From Flavobacterium sp. IMCC34852 (lineage in GTDB: Bacteria; Bacteroidota; Bacteroidia; Flavobacteriales; Flavobacteriaceae), in assembly GCF_030643905.1 (NCBI RefSeq), contig NZ_CP121446.1:1674001-1738000 (forward strand): a stretch of DNA of 64,000 bases, read 5' to 3'. Positions 57,671-64,000 of the stretch are shown in pieces. The notes under the pieces are model-generated. The model ran no database searches and was not told the DNA's origin. It was given only the letters and a program-made list of their open reading frames with translations. The translations under genes were made by a program, and so were the position numbers. Each line of letters begins with the position of its first letter. Position 1 is the stretch's first letter.

Positions 57671-59068
57671 TTAGTCAAACGAAATGGCATATTCTTTAAA
57701 AAGATTCCTGAAATGTTCCGACCAATTTCCACGATCCCAATCTTTCTGATTTGCTCGGAGTAAATTGATTATCTTTTCCGTGTCATTCGGATTTTTAAAT
57801 GATAAAATTGTCTCTGTTAAATGGAAAACTTCAAAAGGGATGTTTTTTTGCTCCAATCTATTAAGAATTTCGTTATTGGTTTCAGTTAACTTATTATCTT
57901 TTATAAAGGTTAAAAAGAGACCAAGTTTAATAAATTTTGTTGAGTTAATATTTAATTTACAGATATTTAAAATTTTATCATTTTGATACTTTTTTATGTT
58001 TTCAAAAATCAAAGGAAGTATCATTTCACTATCACCATAATCGTTATCAAATTCTAAAAGTCTATAATCTTGACTTGATAAAAGTCCCTTAGCAAAAGAG
58101 ATTGAAGCTTTTTCTGGGATATCTTTAATTATAAGTTTTGTTGCTCTTAAATCAATCATCTTGTAGTTCTCCCAGATATACAGTATTAACGATTGATAAT
58201 GTGTACAATAGTTTTTAGTAATTACTTCACTTAAATACGCAATCGATTTTTTATCAATGGTTTTCAATATGTTAGTTAGAACTTCAGCAGATTTTTCTGT
58301 TTTATAAGCAGATACCGCTAACATATAACTATCTGATTCAAACTTTAGATTGTAAGAAAGTAAAAAGTCCCAAAATTCATCGTCTGGAAACTTTGCAATA
58401 GCAGAAAACGCAAGTTCTCCGAGTTTCTTAAATTCAGGGATATCTTCCTTTCTTTGATAAATGGCTAAAGCTTCTATTGCTTCTATATTTTTTTCATTAA
58501 GTGCGAAGTACTTAATTCTTTCATATGTCTTTGGATTTCCATTATTATTTTCAAGTGCTTTTGACATTAAATCGGTTTTATGTTTACCATATAAAATGAC
58601 ACTATCAAGTTGCTTTATTTGAGATTGAAAGAATAAACTATCTTGTTCTGTGAGTTTGTTTTCGAAATGTTGATATAATACTCTGTGATAAAATTCACGC
58701 GCTAATTCATCTGTTGAAACTATACAACCGTCTTGCGTGGTTGCTGTTTCTCCGGTTCTAAGAAATTCTGTAAATATGTTTGAAAGTTTTGGGTATTTCT
58801 TATCGGCTAAAGCCCAACTTGTGTAACCTTTTACTACCGAGTTTTTGTGGTTAAGTAATTCTAGAAGCTCGTTGATAGTAGCTTTGTTTTTGAGTTTTTC
58901 AAAATTTCGGTATTGGTCTGTTGTTTGACCACCAATTCCAACGTGTTCTGATTGAAGTTCGTTGTACTTTTCAATTTTTTGAACAAGATTTTTAATCTCA
59001 GGTCGGATTTTCTGTGCCGAAACTTGAAATGAATAAACTGTTAATATAAGTAATGCAATATTTTTCAT
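57671..59068 (-). CDS. Secreted HEAT-like repeat protein
   Basis: A 465-residue protein with a signal peptide (cleavage near VSAQK), then an all-helical body of about 400 residues made of degenerate HEAT/ARM-like repeats. One early repeat has VVKGYTSWALADKKYP. No catalytic motif is visible. It may act as a protein scaffold. It is the larger gene of a two-gene cassette bounded by R1 and R2. Confidence 0.7.
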   Translation of the reverse strand: MKNIALLILTVYSFQVSAQKIRPEIKNLVQKIEKYNELQSEHVGIGGQTTDQYRNFEKLKNKATINELLELLNHKNSVVKGYTSWALADKKYPKLSNIFTEFLRTGETATTQDGCIVSTDELAREFYHRVLYQHFENKLTEQDSLFFQSQIKQLDSVILYGKHKTDLMSKALENNNGNPKTYERIKYFALNEKNIEAIEALAIYQRKEDIPEFKKLGELAFSAIAKFPDDEFWDFLLSYNLKFESDSYMLAVSAYKTEKSAEVLTNILKTIDKKSIAYLSEVITKNYCTHYQSLILYIWENYKMIDLRATKLIIKDIPEKASISFAKGLLSSQDYRLLEFDNDYGDSEMILPLIFENIKKYQNDKILNICKLNINSTKFIKLGLFLTFIKDNKLTETNNEILNRLEQKNIPFEVFHLTETILSFKNPNDTEKIINLLRANQKDWDRGNWSEHFRNLFKEYAISFD

Positions 59069-59090
59069 TGTTTTCTGATAACCTTGCTGA

Positions 59091-59230
59091 TAACGTGCCG
59101 CACATTGTCATAGTTGCGACAATTTATTACTGATGATTCCAAATATAAAATTCCTTTTTGCCCCGAAACTTCGGGGTCAGAGAAAATTCGGAATAATCCC
59201 AAGCGCGCAGTAGTTGCATACTGCTGTTAG
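59091..59230. repeat. Cassette-type intergenic element R2 (family A)
   Basis: On the plus strand it starts TAACGTGCCGCACATTG, has the family A block AATTTATTACTGATGATTCC (59121 on), a CCCCGAA/TTCGGGG hairpin (59161-59176), and ends with the hairpin GCAGTA-GTTGCA-TACTGC (59207-59224) followed by TGTTAG. It lies between the HEAT-like gene start and the next gene's stop. Confidence 0.75.
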
Positions 59231-59241
59231 CGGTAGGACTT

Positions 59242-59835
59242 TTACTTTCCATAATATTCCGTTAAAAATATTATTACATAGATCCAAAAATTGTAAAGCA
59301 TTGTATATAGAATTCCATAGAAAATACTTCTGTCAACATTTCCGCTACATTCGGCAGATTTTTTAAATATTAACCTTAAAGCTCTGAAGAATATCCAATA
59401 CAACATTGCCAAGAATATTAGAATAGATAACCAAATTATAGCTCCTAAAAAGAAAAAAAGATAACTGATCACAATAGTTGTAATAATCCACAAAATTATG
59501 CTTAATACAATTCCGCCAATACCATCTGCAACGTCAAAACCATCGGTGTTATTTGTAGTAATCTCTTTTAGAGGTTCTATTTTATTGATGTTGAATTTAT
59601 CAGTTATTTTACCAATATTGTCTTTCAATTTTGTTCCATTATATAAACTTATTGAAATAAACAGAAAAAAAGCAATTGATAAAATTGAAGTTGATAGTAA
59701 AGAGTTTTCAATTACTGTTTGATGTTTTCCAATTCCATAAAACCAAACACTTAAAATTGTCAAAACAATTACAATTAAGGAAATAGCGAATAAACTTCCG
59801 GTATTTATTAGTGTTCTTCTATTCGGGATTTTCAT
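59242..59835 (-). CDS. Hypothetical multi-span membrane protein
   Basis: A 197-residue protein with four to five hydrophobic segments (about 14-33, 45-63, 103-135, 128-150 and 175-190). A charged cytoplasmic loop follows the second span. No family was recognised. It starts about 30 bp after element R3 and stops 12 bp from element R2, a single-gene cassette. The base composition is more AT-rich than the housekeeping genes. Confidence 0.68.
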   Translation of the reverse strand: MKIPNRRTLINTGSLFAISLIVIVLTILSVWFYGIGKHQTVIENSLLSTSILSIAFFLFISISLYNGTKLKDNIGKITDKFNINKIEPLKEITTNNTDGFDVADGIGGIVLSIILWIITTIVISYLFFFLGAIIWLSILIFLAMLYWIFFRALRLIFKKSAECSGNVDRSIFYGILYTMLYNFWIYVIIFLTEYYGK

Positions 59836-59864
59836 TTCAGCATCATTTTTCTGAGTCTTACCGC

Positions 59865-59975
59865 TAACGTTTTCAGTCTATAAGTCTGTAGCGAAGCCGG
59901 TGTACTGCCTACTGTTAGCTAAGATAAAGTTTTTAAGTGAAAAAAGGAGTCGTATTCAATAAAAAAGCGCTGTTA
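59865..59975. repeat. Cassette-type intergenic element R3 (family B)
   Basis: On the plus strand it starts TAACGTTTTCAG, has TACTGTTAGCTAAGATAAAG and TTCAATAAAAAAGCGC, and ends CTGTTA at 59975. The final TTA is the complement of the TAA stop codon of the gene at 59973, so element and gene share those bases. Confidence 0.75.
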
Positions 59976-60593
59976 TAAGCTGGCTTTTCTCCATTTGTAT
60001 AACAACAATCTTCTTCTGTCGTCAATATCATCAAATCTTATTTCAGTAATATCTTCAATTCTGTATAAAGATGTTCCTAAATCTTCACCATTTTTAGCTA
60101 CACAATTGAGTACGAAATCCTCTTCGGAAACCTCTTTGACAAATCCTGTGAAAAATTCACCTCCATTAATTTCAAAACTAGCCATTTGATCTTTAGCTTT
60201 ATAGAATTGTAAAACAGCATTATATTGCCAATAGTCGGATTTATTCAAGTTAATACTGAAATTTGAAGGTTTATCAATAATGTCAGCGTATTGTATAAGG
60301 CATTCCATTACCCTTGTATAATCATCATTGAAATCTATGGTTTTAATATTGGCAAGTTTAATGAACATAATACCATCTTGTTTTCCAAATCTATTAAAAT
60401 GTCTAAACCCGATATATTCTTCACTTATTTCTGTTACATAACCTACAATGGAACCTTTGTCTCCATTGTATTGCCAGATTGAAATAATTTCTTTGTTCTC
60501 TTTTGATTTTTGTAATGTAGAATTTAAAATACTGCTATTCATTTTGGAATGATTCTGTGATTGATTAAATATTTTTTTTAAGAAGGTTATCAT
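59973..60593 (-). CDS. Hypothetical protein with two internal copies of a small domain
   Basis: A 206-residue soluble protein. Residues about 40-105 and 135-205 look like two copies of one unit: GSIVGYVTEISEEYIGF versus FFTGFVKEVSEEDFVL, and IKTIDFNDDYTR versus ITEIRFDDIDDRR. No signal peptide or catalytic motif. The stop codon TAA is also the first three bases of the following element on the gene strand. Perhaps a paired Sm-like or PilZ-like beta barrel; this is only a guess. Confidence 0.7.
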   Translation of the reverse strand: MITFLKKIFNQSQNHSKMNSSILNSTLQKSKENKEIISIWQYNGDKGSIVGYVTEISEEYIGFRHFNRFGKQDGIMFIKLANIKTIDFNDDYTRVMECLIQYADIIDKPSNFSINLNKSDYWQYNAVLQFYKAKDQMASFEINGGEFFTGFVKEVSEEDFVLNCVAKNGEDLGTSLYRIEDITEIRFDDIDDRRRLLLYKWRKASL

Positions 60594-60621
60594 TTTCTAC
60601 GATATATGTTAGACTTGCATT

Positions 60622-60747
60622 TAACGTTCTGTGGCTTGTGATAGTTGCGATTCCGGCAAACTGCGTACTTTCAGCTAAGATAATTTTTTTTTGTGAAGGA
60701 AGAAGTGCAATTCAATAAAAACCGGCTAAAGCTGATAAGCGCTGTTA
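60622..60747. repeat. Cassette-type intergenic element R4 (family B)
   Basis: On the plus strand it starts TAACGTTCTGTGGCTTGTGAT, has TACTTTCAGCTAAGATAATT and AATTCAATAAAAACCGGC, and ends AGCGCTGTTA at 60747. GGCTTGTGATAG near one end and CTGATAAGC near the other can pair around a bulge, as attC arms do. The last TTA is the complement of the TAA stop of the gene at 60745. Confidence 0.75.
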
Positions 60748-61032
60748 TGTGCTGTTTTTATTTTTTCTGTTAAATACTAGGTTATTAATGATCACCGCAA
60801 CAGTCGTTCCCATAAGTACAATTCCTGAATAAAATAGTACGCCTAGCGAACCGCCTCCTTTAAAATTTTCCTCGTCCAAGTATAAAATTAAATTTATAGA
60901 AATACTTACTATAGCTATTGCTATAAGTCCAAATCTATTACGCGAAAACTTAAAAACCCTATAAAAAATATAAATAAATAACGTCAGATATAGTATGTAT
61001 AATAATGAAAATTCATTGTCAAGTGGAAGCAT
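60745..61032 (-). CDS. Small three-span membrane protein
   Basis: A 95-residue hydrophobic protein with spans at about 8-24, 34-51 and 62-84 and a short basic tail ending KNKNST. No family was recognised. Its TAA stop coincides with the first bases of element R4 on the gene strand. The 5' leader to element R5 is about 90 bp, longer than in the neighbouring cassettes. Confidence 0.62.
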   Translation of the reverse strand: MLPLDNEFSLLYILYLTLFIYIFYRVFKFSRNRFGLIAIAIVSISINLILYLDEENFKGGGSLGVLFYSGIVLMGTTVAVIINNLVFNRKNKNST

Positions 61033-61123
61033 AATTTTGATAGTGTTTTTTAGGCTAATAAAATTTTCATTTTACGAATTATTTATAGTTTCTGTCACCG
61101 CGATTGAGGTTTAAAATTACACA

Positions 61124-61289
61124 TAACGTGCCGCGGCTTGTAACTGCTGCGACGATTTATGACTGATGATTTCAAATATAAAACTACTTTTTTGAATTTT
61201 CGGAGATCCGAGTTGGTAGGCACGGATTCCTTCGGCAGTCGCTTTGCTTGTATGCAAATCCGCGCTGTCGGTTTTTTTAATCGTTGTTA
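61124..61289. repeat. Cassette-type intergenic element R5 (family A)
   Basis: On the plus strand it starts TAACGTGCCGCGGCTTG, matches R2 and R6 through GATTTATGACTGATGATTTC (61154 on) and GAATTTTCGGAGA. It then carries a different middle with CCGAGTTGGTAGGCACGG before ending CGTTGTTA. It lacks the clean 3' hairpin of R2 and R6. Confidence 0.68.
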
Positions 61290-61293
61290 TTAC

Positions 61294-61575
61294 CTAGCCA
61301 ATCGATATACCGTATATGGCAACATAAGTTATTACTGCAATAATTATAACTATTTCAATTGCCCAAAGCATTTTAGTATTCCCATTAATTTGCACTATCG
61401 TTTGTTCAATCGCAATTAGGAACCCATTTATAAATGTGGCTGTCAAAGCAATAATACCGCCTAACGCATTGCCACCATTATTATCCATTGCTAAATAATT
61501 GAAAGTTAGAAATAGTAAAAATACTTCTAAAACAACTAAGGCTATAAATAAAGGCGTTATTTTGATTTTGGACAT
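61294..61575 (-). CDS. Small three-span membrane protein
   Basis: A 93-residue hydrophobic protein with spans at about 5-25, 38-58 and 68-92. It has no recognisable family and ends YGISIG. Start codon ATG at 61575; the stop TAG lies 4 bp from the GTTGTTA end of R5. It is separated from the next cassette gene by R6 only. Confidence 0.6.
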   Translation of the reverse strand: MSKIKITPLFIALVVLEVFLLFLTFNYLAMDNNGGNALGGIIALTATFINGFLIAIEQTIVQINGNTKMLWAIEIVIIIAVITYVAIYGISIG

Positions 61576-61630
61576 TGTGATTGTGTTAATTTATAATTCT
61601 TTTAATTCCTTGTCTGGTAAAAACTACTAT

Positions 61631-61761
61631 GATTTATTACTGATGATTTCAAGTACACCCGAGCCGCAGGGCGAATTGAGCGTAGCTAAAACTTGGCTTT
61701 GAATTTTCGGAGAAAATTCGGTGGACAAACCATGCCGCACAGTTGTTGCAAACTGCTGTTA
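61631..61761. repeat. Cassette-type intergenic element R6 (family A, one end degenerate)
   Basis: Starts within the family A block GATTTATTACTGATGATTTC; the usual TAACG end is not recognisable. It contains the perfect inverted repeat GAATTTTC-GGA-GAAAATTC (61701-61719) and the hairpin CAGTT-GTTGCA-AACTG (61740-61755) followed by TGTTAGC. Confidence 0.7.
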
Positions 61762-61777
61762 GCAAATCGCCATTTTA

Positions 61778-62578
61778 TTATTTAATTTTATCAAAAGCTT
61801 CTCTAGTCATTACTATCAGAGTTTCTTTTTTGCAATCCCATATTGAAACATACTTTTTTGACATAACATAATGAGTATTTATTTTCGCAAATTTTCCATA
61901 TAACATTAGCGTACAAATGTCTGTTGAAGTTATCAAATCATCTATTACATGGCTATGAATCGTACTTTCTATTTCATTTTTACCGCCAAATTCGATAGGG
62001 ATGAGGCTATTATGTAATTTCTTTTGATTTAATAATTTATTGTTTTTGTCAAAAGTGAGTAAATAATCATTTCCAAATAACATAACACCATTGATTTTTG
62101 GGCCAGTTAAAACAAATACTTTTTTCTCTTTATTAGTGATTATTGGAATAAGATTGAGATTTGTGTTTTTGTATGTTTTATATAAAGTATCAGAATTAAT
62201 TATTCTTAAAGCTTCTGTTCTTATTTTGAATAAAGCAAATTCATTTTCGGTTAATTCTCTTTCTACCAAATCTGTTTTTGCTGTTTCAATTTTAAAAGTA
62301 TTATCAAAGTCTATTGTCCCCAAAACTTTTGGATTTTCTCCTTTTGAGAAGAAAATACACTTTGAGATTTCATTTTCGGTGTATGATAAATAGCCACCAA
62401 CTTTTTCTTTTTCACTATATTTTTCCATAAAAATGTCGCTTCCATACCATGAAGCCATTTCGGATTTATATAGCATTTTTCCTTCTTCAAGAATTGCAGA
62501 AGTTTGCTTATCAATTTTTGATTGTCCTAGGCAGTTAAATCCAAAAAATGTGATAAAAAGATAGATTTTGATTTTCAT
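61778..62578 (-). CDS. Hypothetical secreted protein
   Basis: A 266-residue protein with a signal peptide (cleavage near NCLGQ; the cysteine could be a lipidation site). The rest is mixed alpha/beta with a central EFALFKIRTEALRIIN segment and no known domain. It starts about 38 bp from element R7 and its stop is 14 bp from the GTTAGC end of R6, so it forms a single-gene cassette. Confidence 0.68.
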   Translation of the reverse strand: MKIKIYLFITFFGFNCLGQSKIDKQTSAILEEGKMLYKSEMASWYGSDIFMEKYSEKEKVGGYLSYTENEISKCIFFSKGENPKVLGTIDFDNTFKIETAKTDLVERELTENEFALFKIRTEALRIINSDTLYKTYKNTNLNLIPIITNKEKKVFVLTGPKINGVMLFGNDYLLTFDKNNKLLNQKKLHNSLIPIEFGGKNEIESTIHSHVIDDLITSTDICTLMLYGKFAKINTHYVMSKKYVSIWDCKKETLIVMTREAFDKIK

Positions 62579-62615
62579 TGATTAGTCTATTGTTAAGGAG
62601 TTCAAAGCTGATTGC

Positions 62616-62732
62616 TAACGTTTCTGCGCTTGGCGTAGTAGCAGCAAGTTAAAGAAAAATGTAATAAGAAATGCTGAAGTTCAGAGTATTTTCCAAGAAA
62701 AACAAACCAGCTATTATGTCAAACGGCTGTTA
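62616..62732. repeat. Cassette-type intergenic element R7 (family B, diverged)
   Basis: On the plus strand it starts TAACGTTTCTGCGCTTGGCG, has CAAACCAGC near 62703 and ends CGGCTGTTA at 62732. The central part has few identities to the other B elements, but both ends keep the pattern. The next gene's stop lies 10 bp beyond. Confidence 0.6.
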
Positions 62733-62742
62733 CCTGCAGTAT

Positions 62743-64000
62743 TTACTTTTTTTCAATTTTTACCAAACCTTGTCTTGTTGCTAAAAAAAGATTGCCATTC
62801 TTGTCAAAAACCATTTTTGAAATATATGAAGTAGGAATCTCTGAATTTTCATTATGATAGTTTTCCCACGTTCCATTCAGATCATATCTTATCAATCCTG
62901 CCCTGTCAGTAGAAATCCATAGACATTTTTCATTTTTGTCATATAGTATACAAGTTGTATGATTAAAAGGCATTCCAGAATTCTCTGTTGTATATTGTCT
63001 AAAGTTCCCATCTTTTGTCATTATTGCTATTCCTTCATCATTATTCACACTTTGCTTGTTTTTTCGGTTAAATTCAAATAATGTAAAATACAAGTTTCCA
63101 TTTTCATCCTCGTCCATGGCAGTAATACATTTGCCTTTTAGTATTGTTTCAGTTTTTTCATAGCTTGTAGCCTTACCATCATTATCAATCATCACTGTTC
63201 CATCAAACGTCCCAATCCAAATTCTTCCTGATTTGTCTCTTTTTGAATAATAAACCCTATTGGATGGTAGCTCAGGCAAAGTACCTTTATTAATTGTTTG
63301 CCATTTTCCTTTGGATAAGATTGTTAAACCTTTTTCCGAGCAAAAGAAAAGCTCATCTGTTTTATCATTATTAACAATATCCCAAGCCCCATCAATACCA
63401 ATGTTCTTTACATCATATTTGTTCCATTGAGTGTTGTAACTATAAATACTTTTTAATCCATCAAACCAAATTGAATTTTTGTTATCACATGCTATTGCAA
63501 AATAATCTTCTTTAACTCCAGGGTTTAGTTCATTCAATTCTAATGTCTTAAACTCTTTTCCGTTGAAAGTTTGAACATTGTTATCTACTAATAACCATAA
63601 TGTTCCGTTTTGGTCTAAAGTAAAATGATCTAATCCATTATCAGACAGTGCTGAGTTTTTAGTATTCCAAATGGTAAACTTATACTTCGATAAAGATTCA
63701 TTTTTATATACATAAGTTTTGTTAAAGATTTCTGGACTTGTAGGTTTATCAAAAGACGCTTTAAACTCAGCCATATCAACTCTCTCAATTTTTCCAGATA
63801 AAACATCATCTTTAACACTGAATAATAATGTTATTGAAACTTTCTCTTCTTTTTTCTTTGCGGTCTTAGCTGGTATCCAATTATTGAAATTATTTAACTC
63901 TTCTACAATTTTTTGAGAAATCAAATTGTTGGTTTTATCTGTGTGGCTTAAAACGCAGCCATTTCCTCTGGAATCAACAAGTACCTGAACTTTTAAACTG
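62743..64000 (-). CDS. TonB-C-like segment plus beta-propeller sensor protein, 5' end outside window
   Basis: The frame stays open past the right edge; the apparent TTG start at 63924 is internal. The first visible residues (VQVLVDSRGNGCVLSH, then IVEELNNFNNWIPAKT and VSITLLFSV) look like a TonB C-terminal or energy-transducer-type domain. The rest (about 310 residues) is a two-component-regulator-type beta-propeller with repeats such as GRIWIGTFDG, CLWISTDRAG and GNLFLATRQG. No kinase or response domain follows, so it is not a complete hybrid sensor. It would bind a ligand in the periplasm or outside. The stop lies 10 bp from element R7. Confidence 0.72.
   Translation of the reverse strand, partial: SLKVQVLVDSRGNGCVLSHTDKTNNLISQKIVEELNNFNNWIPAKTAKKKEEKVSITLLFSVKDDVLSGKIERVDMAEFKASFDKPTSPEIFNKTYVYKNESLSKYKFTIWNTKNSALSDNGLDHFTLDQNGTLWLLVDNNVQTFNGKEFKTLELNELNPGVKEDYFAIACDNKNSIWFDGLKSIYSYNTQWNKYDVKNIGIDGAWDIVNNDKTDELFFCSEKGLTILSKGKWQTINKGTLPELPSNRVYYSKRDKSGRIWIGTFDGTVMIDNDGKATSYEKTETILKGKCITAMDEDENGNLYFTLFEFNRKNKQSVNNDEGIAIMTKDGNFRQYTTENSGMPFNHTTCILYDKNEKCLWISTDRAGLIRYDLNGTWENYHNENSEIPTSYISKMVFDKNGNLFLATRQGLVKIEKK

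Noticed and set aside
56950..62732. CRISPR array
   Set aside because: The repeats are long, diverged and separated by genes of 280-2000 bp, not by uniform short spacers.
63924..63924. TTG start for the propeller gene
   Set aside because: The frame is open to the window edge and the extra residues continue a recognisable TonB-C-like fold.

Overview
The window looks like a chromosomal segment of a Bacteroidota member of the family Flavobacteriaceae, most likely Flavobacterium or a close relative. Evidence: low GC; three proteins with C-terminal type IX secretion (type A) sorting domains; short SxC-type lipoprotein signals; flavobacterial -7 elements (TAnnTTTG) before many genes; almost no Shine-Dalgarno sequences; a bacillithiol gene (bshA); a cytophagalysin-type M43 protease; a fused alpha/beta E1 dehydrogenase. 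The genus is inferred from gene content, not from a search. No rRNA, tRNA, CRISPR array, transposase or integrase was seen.

Layout. 0-9 kb: rhodanese + type II NADH dehydrogenase + M15D dipeptidase (plus strand), then minus-strand units AI-2E permease/methyltransferase/secreted protein, an M43 lipoprotein protease, and tsaD-rsmE-DUF4159. 9-17 kb: a large TamB-like envelope protein, then glycolysis (pfkA, gap) and a BadF-type sugar kinase. 17-25.5 kb: an envelope block with a delta-60-repeat T9SS protein, RidA, LptD, two tandem amidases with SPOR-like tails, and an MlaD/MCE protein. 25.5-29.3 kb: a membrane Fe-S protein and an HdrB-like CCG protein with a small HAD phosphatase between them. 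29-39 kb: GH3-beta-lactamase fusion, bshA, aroC, a dicarboxylate/amino-acid symporter and a T9SS FN3 protein. 39-49 kb: mainly minus-strand housekeeping and accessory genes (mutS2, transglutaminase-like, orphan periplasmic-type binding protein, nucleoside phosphorylase, SUI1, GxxExxY, 2OG oxygenase), with ung on the plus strand. 49-55 kb: fused E1, katG, GNAT. Two 45-codon single-span membrane proteins (38645-38782 and 51859-51996) sit between larger genes.

56.4-64 kb is different. It is a run of minus-strand genes of unknown function (membrane, secreted or HEAT-like proteins), nearly all single and separated by seven related intergenic elements of about 95-166 bp. On the gene strand each element begins TAACA or close to it and ends CGTTA. 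In two cases the TAA of the element is the stop codon of the gene, and most leaders are only about 30-50 bp. Two sequence families of the element are mixed. This organisation is what an integron-type cassette array (attC sites, or a CALIN lacking an integrase) looks like. It is the most unusual part of the window, and the claim rests on reading rather than on a covariance-model search. The last gene runs off the right edge and joins a TonB-C-like segment to a beta-propeller.

Regulation seen: a pair of identical 16-bp dyads at the left edge covering a probable leftward promoter; an OxyR-type ATAG-N7-CTAT site before katG; a set of -7 promoters; and at least ten clear hairpin terminators.
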